NCBI RefSeq assembly: GCF_026262505.1
Contig: NC_067207.1
Location: 7,386,252-7,450,251, forward strand
Direction: 5' to 3'
Origin: Trichomonas vaginalis G3
Lineage: Eukaryota > Parabasalia > Trichomonadida > Trichomonadidae
Length of the DNA stretch: 64,000 nucleotides
Shown here piece after piece: positions 50,901-58,479 of the stretch; the stretch's first letter is position 1; every line of letters starts with the position of its first letter. The notes beneath the pieces are model-generated. The model had not been told where the DNA came from. It made no database searches and saw only the letters and a list, made by a program, of their open reading frames with translations. The position numbers and the translations under genes are program-made.

Positions 50901-51700
50901 AGAATATACGCCATTACGATGAAGAAATCATGACAAAACATATACGAAGAGATTCCGTATGAAAATTCATGAGGGTAGAAATGAGGTTAGATCTAACCAT
51001 CTACCCTAAACATTATTTTTGGATCATTTACGTTCATGTTTGACAAAGAATATACGCTCATTACGATGAAGAAATCATGACAAAACATATACGAAGAGAT
51101 TCCGTATGAAAATTCATGAGGGTAGAAATGAGGTTAGATCTAACCATCTACCCTAAACATTATTTTTGGATCATTTACGTTCATGTTGACAAAGAATATA
51201 CGCTCATTACGATGAAAAGTCATGACAAAACATATACGAAGAGATCCGTATGAAAATTCATGAGGGTAGAAATGAGGTTAGATCTAACCATCTACCCTAA
51301 ACATTATTTTTGGATCATTTACGTTCATGTTTGACAAAGAATATACGCTATTACGATGAAGAAATCATGACAAAACATATACGAAGAGATTCCGTATGAA
51401 AATTCAAGACCTTTGGGTCTCGCCGCTTAGCGGCTGAGGGTAGAAATGAGGGTAGAAATGAGGTTAGATCTAACCATCTACCCTAAACATTATTTTTGGA
51501 TCATTTACGCTCATGTTTGACAAAGAATATACGCTCATTACGATGAAGAAGTCATGACAAAACATATACGAAGAGATTCCGTATGAAAATTCATGAGGGT
51601 AGAAATGAGGTTAGATCTAACCATCTACCCTAAACATTATTTTTGGATCATTTACGCTCATTACGATGAAGAAATCATGACAAAACATTTACGATGAAAT
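47950..51700 (-). repeat. ~159-bp array, right arm (roughly 24 monomers)
   Basis: Same monomer as the left array in the opposite orientation, with five GC cassettes. Some monomers lack one of the GGGTAGAAATGA units (for example 50960-51300), giving shorter periods. Short TTGACGATGAAACCA-type repeats lie near 48140-48215. Confidence 0.88.
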
Positions 51701-52127
51701 CATGACAAAACATTTACGTTCATGTTTGACAAAAATATACGAAGAAGTCATGAAAATTCAATGAGGTGAGAAAAGAGGTGAGAAAAGAGGTTAGATCTCA
51801 CCTCTTCACCTAAAATAATATTTTTGTCTGATTTACACTCATTACGATGAAGAAGTCTTGACAAAACATTTACGTTCATTACGATGAAGAAATCATGACA
51901 AAACATTTACGTTCATTACGATGAAGAAGTCTTGACAAATCATAAACGAAGAAATCATGACAAAACATTTACGATGAAGAAATCATGACAAAACATGTAC
52001 GTTCATTACGATGAAGAAGTCTTGACAAAACATGTACGATGAAGTCATGACAAATCATTTACGATGAAATCATGACAAAACATGTACGATGAAATCATGA
52101 CAAACATTAACGTAAACATTTATTTCC

Positions 52128-52447
52128 TGTGATGTTGTCAAAATGTCATGTTGTCACATTTTTTCAGAGAAGTTAAATAACCTGGTGACATGGTGACATG
52201 GTGACACCTTCAGTTCTTCAAAATAATTCATAACTGCCTTCCTCCTGTGATGTTGTCAAAATGTCATGTTGTCACATTTTTCAGAGAAGTTAAATGACCT
52301 GGTGACATGGTGTCATGGTGACACCTTCAGTTCTTCAAAAATAATTCATAACTGCCTTCCTCCTGTGTTGTTGTCAAAATGTCATGTTGTCACACTTTTT
52401 CAGAGAAGTTAAATGACCGAGTGACACATGGTGACGTAGTGACACCT
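52128..52447 (-). repeat. 119-bp tandem repeat, three copies (right arm)
   Basis: Inverse of the five-copy repeat at 35451-36010, reduced to three units. A single AACCATCTACCCTAAACATT block follows and joins it to the 49-residue gene region. A short plus-strand open frame (MNEVRMYANTFEF, from 52493) is mirrored in the left arm. I do not call it. Confidence 0.85.
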
Positions 52448-52692
52448 AAAAACCATCTACCCTAAACATTATTTTTGCTGAATTCAACAACAAAATGAAC
52501 GAGGTCAGGATGTATGCAAATACCTTTGAATTCATTCATAAGTTCCTTAGTAAGCGCATAAAATGCTTGTTTTGAGGTCGAGCCACTTTTGGCTTGACCG
52601 TATTCTTTCAATCAAAACTCAAGAATTTTCCTGCGTGAATTTTGTATAAAAAGCAACCGTCTGAATTCCGGCGATTGCTATATTCTTCACAA

Positions 52693-52842
52693 ATGCCTTA
52701 TAATACTCTTCGTTCTACAAAGCAAGCATATCATTGGTTTGAAAACCAACAGATAAAAGAAATTTTAGAAGAATTTCCTCATATGATTGCTTCCCTCGGA
52801 AAACCGAGAGAAGAGATTCCGTATGAAAATTCAAGAGGGTAG
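52693..52842 (+). CDS. 49-residue ORF (right arm)
   Basis: Mirror of 35056-35205. The frame is open upstream to 52642 in this arm, but a one-base difference in an A-run closes that extension in the left arm, so the start at MPYNT is preferred. It reads outward toward the 265-residue gene. A GTTAGATCTAAC module lies 20-40 bases after its stop. Confidence 0.55.
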   Translation: MPYNTLRSTKQAYHWFENQQIKEILEEFPHMIASLGKPREEIPYENSRG

Positions 52843-53203
52843 AAAACATGTTAGAAAAGGTGTTAGATCTAACATTCTAACATAAACATTATTTTTGGGT
52901 CATTTACACTCATTACGATGAAATCATGACAAAACATATACGTTCATGTTTGACAAAACATAAACGATGAAATCATGACAAAACATTTACGCTCATTACG
53001 AAGAAACCTTGATAAATCATTTATGTTATACAGTAATGTTAGTCATGAATGTTTGTCCTACGTGTTGGCGTTAGTGTTGAAAAATAATGTTTGTCCTACA
53101 TGAAGCCGTACAAGCGTTTGAATTTGTTTATGAATAAGATTACACTCTTGTTTTCTGTATCTATCATACAAACATAAGCAGCACCTGTTTTTGTAAAGTT
53201 TAT
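52843..53203. other. Spacer upstream of the 265-residue gene (right arm)
   Basis: Mirror of 34744-35055. It holds the GTTAGATCTAAC palindrome, ATCATGACAAAACAT repeats and an AT-rich lead-in. Minus-strand frames at 53058-53290 are not called: they run against the outward gene direction and overlap the start of the 265-residue gene. Confidence 0.65.
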
Positions 53204-54001
53204 ATGAAGTTTTCGATAGTTGATGTAAGGAAGATACCATTCACCAGGGCTAAACAAGAACTCATCGAAATGAACAAAACACCTTACCAAATGTTTTACG
53301 AGGAGTTTTATGAAAAGTTTGTATCCGGATGGAATTGTACAGAGTGCTACAGAAGATATAAAGAATTTGCGAAGGAGAATGAATTCTTTGCATGTAGTTC
53401 AAATGTATTTGGCGGCAAGATGAGAGAATTTGTGAAGAGAAGTAGAAAGCGAGACGGTTCTGCAAGAAGTTATATTTACGAAGCAAGTATGATATTAGAA
53501 GGTCGTGGAAAGAAAGAAACAGTGAATTATGAGGAAGTGTTTGAAAAATTCATGGAGTACATGGGAAGCAATATAACATACAACAAAGACATATACAGTG
53601 AGTTTAAGTACTACTGTGAACAGCATGAGATTGAAGTAATGAGTAAAGGAGACTTTGAAACGCTTATGAAAGACAGTGAGGAGGTCATACATGAGAACAG
53701 TGTTGAAATAGTTCATGAGAACAGTGAGGAGGTCGTTCATGAGAACAGTGATGAAATAGTTCACGATGTCGTTCGTGAAGAAGCCATTGCAACAAAGAAT
53801 GAGATAAAGGATTTCATAGAACTTAACAAGGAGGAGTTTAAAGAAGGCTATGAAGTGAAAAGATGTGAAGAAGATTTCTTGGCGTATTTGAAGAAAAAGA
53901 GACTAAAGCCAATGGCTCAAAATAAGTTTCAATCGATGTTTGAAAAGAAACGTTTGAGCTATGGTGGTGTAAGAAGCACATATTACTTTGTTAAGAAGTG
54001 A
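53204..54001 (+). CDS. 265-residue protein with HENS repeats (right arm)
   Basis: Identical in protein to 33946-34743. The start ATG follows GTAAAGTTTAT. The stop is followed by GGACATTTATTTTTGTC, a short hairpin-like T-rich motif that also occurs after the polymerase gene of A. Full-length, whole and identical in both arms, against differing mariner copies and arrays, it points either to recent arm homogenisation or to selection. See the left-arm entry for domains. Confidence 0.7.
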   Translation: MKFSIVDVRKIPFTRAKQELIEMNKTPYQMFYEEFYEKFVSGWNCTECYRRYKEFAKENEFFACSSNVFGGKMREFVKRSRKRDGSARSYIYEASMILEGRGKKETVNYEEVFEKFMEYMGSNITYNKDIYSEFKYYCEQHEIEVMSKGDFETLMKDSEEVIHENSVEIVHENSEEVVHENSDEIVHDVVREEAIATKNEIKDFIELNKEEFKEGYEVKRCEEDFLAYLKKKRLKPMAQNKFQSMFEKKRLSYGGVRSTYYFVKK

Positions 54002-54581
54002 GGACATTTATTTTTGTCGTTAGTGTTGGAGTTTGTACTTGTTGTTAGTGAGAGAATAAATTAAATCATGAACTTTGCCATGGTCTCTGTCCCTAGTAGT
54101 TTTCATTAAGTTCTGGAAATAATGAAAGTCATAAACTTTGCCATGGTCTCTGTCCCTAGTAGTTTTCATTATCTCACAGAGTTAATGAAAGTCATACTTT
54201 CTATCAGATGAAGCATGCAGATGAACATAATGAAAGTTAGTGAGTTTGCCACGAGTTATGAATAAAATATTGGCATATTAGATGTGATAGCTGATGAAAC
54301 AGATGAAGATAAATTAAATCTTGGACTTTGCCACACTCTGTCCCTAGTTCCTCAAAATCCTTGACAACGTTGCTTAGAAATTTTGGTTCAAAACCTCATC
54401 TGATTTTAATCTGTTATGCTACCTGTTAAGTTTCGCGAGATTATAAATGTCATGGAGTTATATAAAAAGGAGGGACAGCTAGGGACACTGGAAGTACTTG
54501 TAAGGCTATCTGTTAAGATTGCATGAAATACTAAAAGTCATGAAATCCATTATCGCTGTGCTATCTTCACCTTAGAGTAAA
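54002..54581. other. Spacer with 63-bp duplication (right arm)
   Basis: Mirror of 33367-33945. GCCATGGTCTCTGTCCCTAG occurs at about 54077 and 54140. TCTGTCCCTAGTTCCTC and GGGACAGCTAGGGACACTGG fragments follow near 54346 and 54473. No gene is seen. Confidence 0.7.
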
Positions 54582-54824
54582 ATGACAAATAAAGTCACTG
54601 AAGCAATGAAACAAAAGTTTTTGGTAGAATACATTAAATCAGGAACTATTCCAGAAGGTTTTTACATTCATACTATGAAGGATGGTAGAGTTCAGTTTAG
54701 AAAGATAAAGCAACCATTAGATAAAGAAGGTATATTAAGGAAGATTAAACTTCATGAGGACAACATTGGTGAACTTAGGAAGAAGTTAGAAGAGTTGGAG
54801 AAAGCAGACGACAGTGAGGAATAA
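54582..54824 (+). CDS. 80-residue TIR-proximal protein (right arm)
   Basis: Identical in protein to 33124-33366 and whole. It opens ATGACAAATAAAGTC and is followed within 20 bases by the module containing GGTTAGATCTACC (54838-54892). Gene order here (265, 80, split gene, tip) mirrors the left arm. Confidence 0.75.
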   Translation: MTNKVTEAMKQKFLVEYIKSGTIPEGFYIHTMKDGRVQFRKIKQPLDKEGILRKIKLHEDNIGELRKKLEELEKADDSEE

Positions 54825-55039
54825 AGCAATGAATTCAACAGGTTAGAAATGAGGGTAGAAATGAGGTTAGATCTACCCTTCTACCCTAAACTTATTTTTG
54901 CGCTATGTTTTCATACGTGTGAGGGTGGTGATATCATTAATTTTTAAGTTTATTTTTATATAAATGACGAAAACTATTGAGATAACAAACTACAACGGTC
55001 ATGAGTTCAAGAATTTGTTCTTCGTTCCTCGTGAAAATA

Positions 55040-56343
55040 TAGGGTGTCCAAAGGTGCGTTTAGCACAGCGCTCTATATGAGACTATTAAAGGAGATATAT
55101 GCTGATTATAAATATATAATAAAAAATATGAATATATGTATATGATGAGTATGTTGTATTTTGGCGCCATGCCGGGATATAAAATGAATTTTGAGACAAG
55201 AGGCGGTTTCGCGGGAAATTTTGGCGGGATTTTTTTCATTTTTTTAATGAATCATAAAGAAAACATCCTCGCTCTTGCAAAAAAATGCAAAGACTGTAAA
55301 AAAATCTACGAGACATTGGTAAAATGCTTCGGTATGGATGCTCCTAGCTATTCCACTGTAACGTATCATGTTAGGATGTATCACTTCATGAACAAAAAGG
55401 CGCCCATCATAAAAATTGACAAAAAATCGCCGGATCAAAGAAAAATCAAAGCAATTCTTCAAGCGCTAGATGAAGACCCAAGAGCATCACTCAGAAGGAT
55501 AGAGGAGATGACAAAGATACCACGTACAACAGTCAGTTATTATCTGCACAATTATTTGAACTACAAACTAGCGTATACACGTTGGGTTCCGCACAACCTT
55601 AATTCAGTTCAAAAAAAATCTAGAGTCCAATCTTCGAAAGAGCTCCTCTCTATATTGGGTGCGTATCAATCCAAGAAGTTTCGCTTTTTAGTAACAGGGG
55701 ACGAGTCTTGGTTTCAATATGCAACAGAAGCCAAAATCATGTGGATCCCGAAGGATGAAAATCCGCAAACATTCCCGAAGAAAAAAATTGACACACCAAT
55801 GATTATGTTGTCGGTTTTTTTGGGCGTGAATGGCATCATCGCAATTGATATTCTTCAAAAACCTAATACGATGAATGCTCAGTATCTAAATGACAATGTT
55901 CTTACTCAAATTATCAATTCTGATGAGTTTGGGAAATCCAAACAACAAAAACAAAAGTTTGCAATTCATTTTGATAATTCAAGAGTTCACAAAAGTCATA
56001 AGGTAATGAATTACTTGGTGGAAAACAATGTCAAAGTTGTTCCAAACCCAATTTATTCACCTGATATTGCACCCTCTGACTTTTATTTATTCGGCACGCT
56101 AAAAAAGAGAGCTGAAGGACGCGAATTCGCGAGTCCAGATGATCTTGAAAATTTTGTAAGAGAGCAATTTGAGCAATTTTCTCATGATGATTTAAAGCGT
56201 GTCTTTCAAGCCTGGATCGATCGCTGCGAACGCGTGATTGAATCCAATGGTGATTATATTTAAATAAACTTTATATATATGTAACTTGTTTATTTCTATT
56301 CGCAGTATTCAGGTTTGTGCTAAACACACCTTTGGACACCCTA
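55040..56343 (+). mobile_element. Mariner element, right arm (Tvmar type), apparently whole
   Basis: 1304 bp with terminal repeats TAGGGTGTCCAAAGGTGCG and inverse, and TA duplications at 55038-55039 and 56344-56345. Size, TA target, D34D transposase and the trichomonad context match the Tvmar1 family, known to be abundant in T. vaginalis. The inner bases of the two termini differ slightly (GTGCGTTTAGCACA against GTGTGTTTAGCACA). Confidence 0.93.
55247..56263 (+). CDS. Mariner transposase, D34D, intact frame
   Basis: 338 residues from MNHKENILALAKK. An open extension upstream to 55136 exists, but this start fits the usual mariner length of about 340-350. The N-terminal region has two helix-turn-helix-like parts for end binding (about residues 5-45 and 80-105, the second including IEEMTKIPRTTVSYYLHN). 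WVPHNL at about 113 is the family's linker motif. The catalytic acidic residues are D152 (TGDESW), D243 (HFDNSR) and D278 (APSDFYLF), with 34 residues between the last two, the mariner D34D pattern. It cuts and pastes the element at TA. One oddity: residues 284-294 read TLKKRAEGREF where the left copy and most mariners read LKREL, a compensated frame change that may matter for activity. Confidence 0.93.
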   Translation: MNHKENILALAKKCKDCKKIYETLVKCFGMDAPSYSTVTYHVRMYHFMNKKAPIIKIDKKSPDQRKIKAILQALDEDPRASLRRIEEMTKIPRTTVSYYLHNYLNYKLAYTRWVPHNLNSVQKKSRVQSSKELLSILGAYQSKKFRFLVTGDESWFQYATEAKIMWIPKDENPQTFPKKKIDTPMIMLSVFLGVNGIIAIDILQKPNTMNAQYLNDNVLTQIINSDEFGKSKQQKQKFAIHFDNSRVHKSHKVMNYLVENNVKVVPNPIYSPDIAPSDFYLFGTLKKRAEGREFASPDDLENFVREQFEQFSHDDLKRVFQAWIDRCERVIESNGDYI

Positions 56344-56793
56344 TACATTCTATCAGATACGAGGGAGAAAGGGTAAAGTTAGTTTGAGCGTTTATGAAGG
56401 AATGAAGAATGGAAAGTTTATACAAGCATACGATACAAACGGTAAACGTGTTTCATTACATTTGTCAAAACTTACTAACATTTATTTTGACAGTGACTTT
56501 GACCTATATGAAGAAGAAAGTGAGTCAGAAGATTATGAGCTGTTATGTGAAGCACAGCAATGGGAGGAGTTGCAATACTTTTGTAAGTGAGAACGTTTAT
56601 TTTTTACATTAGTGAGGTCGTTTGTGAAAACGTTAGTGAAGTGAAGTGGTTGGCGGCTTTGTAAATATTTAATGTTAAGTTAGTGTTGTCGTTTGTGTTG
56701 TAAAAATATATGTTAATGGTTTTGTAAATATTTAAGGTTAAGTGGTGTACGGAGGCGCGCAGTGCCTCAGTACACGACTTAGCCATACTAACT

Positions 56794-56798
56794 CGGTT
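56794..56798. repeat. Target site duplication of element B, right (CGGTT)
   Basis: Follows the ...CCATACTAACT tip directly and equals the left duplication at 31158-31162. Confidence 0.92.
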
Positions 56799-57448
56799 TG
56801 GTTTTGCAACTGTAAAAGTTTTTCTGCCTTTACATTTGCTTCAACTTCTTTTTTATACTCATCGCTATCCATATATGTCTTCATGGCTTTTTGTTTTATC
56901 TCTTCATCTTTCAGTACTTTATATTGAGTAGTATGGTTTTTCAAATTTATAACATCTTGTTCCATTTTTGCTACTTCTGCTGCTTTTTCTGACACTTTTT
57001 TCGCATATTCCTCTGTACTTAGTTCTTTCAGTTGTTCTTCTTTCTTCTTTTTCTCTACGTTTAACTCATTGAGTTTCTTTGTGTGTCTGTCATATTCTAG
57101 TTTCTTTTCGTTTTCACTTATTTGTTTCTGTATGTCTATGTTTGACTTTTTGACATCTGTTATTTGATTTTTGAGTGAACTCAAATTCATTTGACTTTGA
57201 GGGTTATAAGCTGTTCCGTCTGCAGCTCCACCATAGCCTGCCATTTTCGCTAAAAGTGCCGCTCTTAAACCTCCACTCTGTGCACCAATAACTCGGCTTA
57301 AAAGCATAGGGTTGCTTGACATTTGTTGCAACATAGTGGGGTCATTCATCATTTGTTGTTGCAACTGTTGTTGTGGTGTCAGTTTTACTATTGGATGTTT
57401 CAATGCTCCCTTCCTCTTACGTATATTCTTACGTAGCTTACGTGGCAT
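56794..57448 (-). pseudogene. H large coiled-coil protein, N-terminal part
   Basis: Opens at 57448 with a very basic start (MPRKLRKNIRKRK). A Gln/Met-rich stretch (QQQLQQQMMNDPTMLQQM) and a Gly/Ala segment (AALLAKMAGYGGAADGTAY) follow, then a long Lys/Glu heptad region typical of coiled coils. An in-frame ATG lies 20 codons upstream (57508), but the basic MPRK start is preferred because it is matched in H' at 63391. Insertion of B cuts the gene at 56793, and the open frame runs into the tip of B. The basic N-terminus could bind DNA or the virion core, but this is inference. Confidence 0.6.
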
Positions 57449-57866
57449 TTTAAGTGAAGTAAAAAACGGTTTTTGACAGATGTTTATATGACACTTTTTG
57501 TTCAGCACAAAAAACTACTCGGTCAAAAGTGTTGTCAGTTTTGTAAAATAACCGTCCTATCTCATTCTATAAGGGGGAAAAGGCTTCTCAAAGTATACTT
57601 CCTTGGAACGCCTGTAACTTTTCCTGTAGCGACGATAGACCCTTACTTGTCCGGACAAAGTTATACTATTTTGAGTGCTCTACAAAAAAGTCAACGGCGA
57701 CGACTCTTAAAAACCGTTGTGTAAAAAGTTTTACCGTTGGACAAAAAAGTATATATAGAAAACAAAAACGTTTATAGTTCATTCAATATTTGAGATAAAC
57801 CGTTTTTCCAACGGTAACTATTAAATAAAATAAAAAAAATAGAGGGTGTTACCGTTGACGAAAACG
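57449..57866 (-). promoter_or_regulatory. Upstream region of the coiled-coil gene with six ACCGTT(G) motifs
   Basis: Between 57692 and 57857 six copies of AACGG/CCGTT-type sequence occur in both orientations (57692-57697, 57713-57719, 57733-57739, 57798-57804, 57809-57815, 57851-57857). YAACGG is the general Myb-domain site, and Myb-type factors are a major transcription-factor class in Trichomonas. No gene is open here on the minus strand. A short plus-strand frame at 57473-57724 is not supported. Confidence 0.45.
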
Positions 57867-57891
57867 NNNNNNNNNNNNNNNNNNNNNNNNN
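57867..57891. other. Assembly gap (25 N)
   Basis: 25 unknown bases join two copies of the same Polinton region. The order across the gap is set by scaffolding, not by sequence seen here. Confidence 1.
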
Positions 57892-57899
57892 ATCTTCTC

Positions 57900-58144
57900 C
57901 TGAGTTTGAAGTTTGTCTTTCAGTTGTTGTAGTCGTTTCGAATATCTGCAACAGAACTTAAGTCTCTGCTAACTTCAGGATATGTTGGTTCTTTTACAGG
58001 AACAATTGTTATACCATCTTCGTCTTCGTATGGTTTCCCCACTTCAACATCTCTGTCTTTGACATTGACAACAACACTTGACTGTTTGTTTGAGTTGGTG
58101 AATTTAACTTCACATCTGCCACCGCCATTAAACTTTTGAAACAC
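57900..58144 (-). pseudogene. H' partial gene downstream of capsid, unknown
   Basis: Opens MFQKFNGGGRCEVKFTNSN at 58144 and runs to the gap. It has a Val/Asp-rich middle (VVVNVKDRDVEVGKPYEDED), then DLSSVADIRN. The same gene is recognisable in H at about 3890-4130. A mixed beta-type composition next to the capsid gene would suit a minor capsid (penton-like) protein, but I see no proof. Confidence 0.5.
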
Positions 58145-58189
58145 TCACGCTTCTATTTTTCGGAAATGACATTTTACTTAGAATAAAAG

Positions 58190-58472
58190 ATGGACGTATT
58201 CGGATATCTCTTCGAATTGAAGCAGAACAAAGTTTACACACACAAACAATACAAATACATTGACAGAATAGTTCTTTACACAAACAATGGAAAATGTTAT
58301 AGAATAGCAGTCTTTGCTGAACCAAAAATTTTCATAAAGCAAAGAAAGTTGTATAACTGAAATGGTGAAAGTTCTTGAAGCAGACAAAAATATAACTTCA
58401 AAACTTACAGATATTTCTAAAGGTAATTATCTTACAATATTATGTCAAAACTGGCGTACTGTCAATATTTGA
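58190..58472 (+). other. H' small plus-strand ORFs between the two capsid-side genes
   Basis: A 56-codon frame (58190-58360) opens MDVFGYLFELKQNKVYTHK and is rich in Tyr, Lys and Val. A 36-codon frame (58362-58472) opens MVKVLEADKNITSKLTDIS. They are divergent from the minus-strand gene at 58144 and converge on the end of the capsid gene. The corresponding stretch of H (about 4188-4480) has the same peptides in a less clean form, so real coding is likely. No family is recognised. Confidence 0.55.
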
Positions 58473-58479
58473 CGAGAGA

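Larger units (their letters stand above)
54964..56590 (+). pseudogene. TIR-proximal small gene of B split by mariner (right arm)
   Basis: Mirror of 31366-32984. It opens at 54964, about 10 bases after GTTTATTTTTATATAA. The mariner occupies 55040-56343, and the downstream part holds an open stretch at 56384-56590. After its stop comes GAACGTTTATTTTTT and then about 200 bases to the tip of the element. Confidence 0.65.
31163..56793. mobile_element. Element B: giant palindromic Polinton-like element
   Basis: B is 25.6 kb and bounded by AGTTAGTATGGCTAAGTCG and its exact inverse, with a clean CGGTT duplication. Its two arms are near-identical inverted copies (left 31163-47401, right 47717-56793) around a 315-bp unique centre. 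Each arm carries a split small gene with a mariner, an 80-residue gene, a 265-residue gene, a 49-residue gene and long tandem repeats. All genes read outward. I see no polymerase, integrase, ATPase or capsid gene, so B looks non-autonomous and would depend on relatives such as A. The tips, the 80-residue gene and the AGATCT palindrome are shared with A. The 80- and 265-residue genes look whole. Confidence 0.85.
47717..56793 (-). repeat. Right inverted arm of element B
   Basis: This 9.1-kb arm is the inverse of the left arm. It carries the cleaner mariner and identical 80- and 265-residue genes. Its array section (47950-51700) is shorter and shows more single-base differences among monomers. 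Confidence 0.85.
56794..57866 (-). mobile_element. Polinton H, right piece
   Basis: Continues H after the insertion of B. It holds the N-terminal part of the coiled-coil gene and about 420 bases upstream, up to the assembly gap at 57867. It is co-linear with 62734-63657 of H'. H continues here (57720-57866) about 150 bases beyond the point where H' diverges. Confidence 0.85.

Noticed and set aside
36850-51700. Telomere-like TTAGGG within each monomer
   Set aside because: It occurs once per 159-bp unit inside GTTTAGGGTAGATGG and not in tandem, so it is not telomeric repeat.
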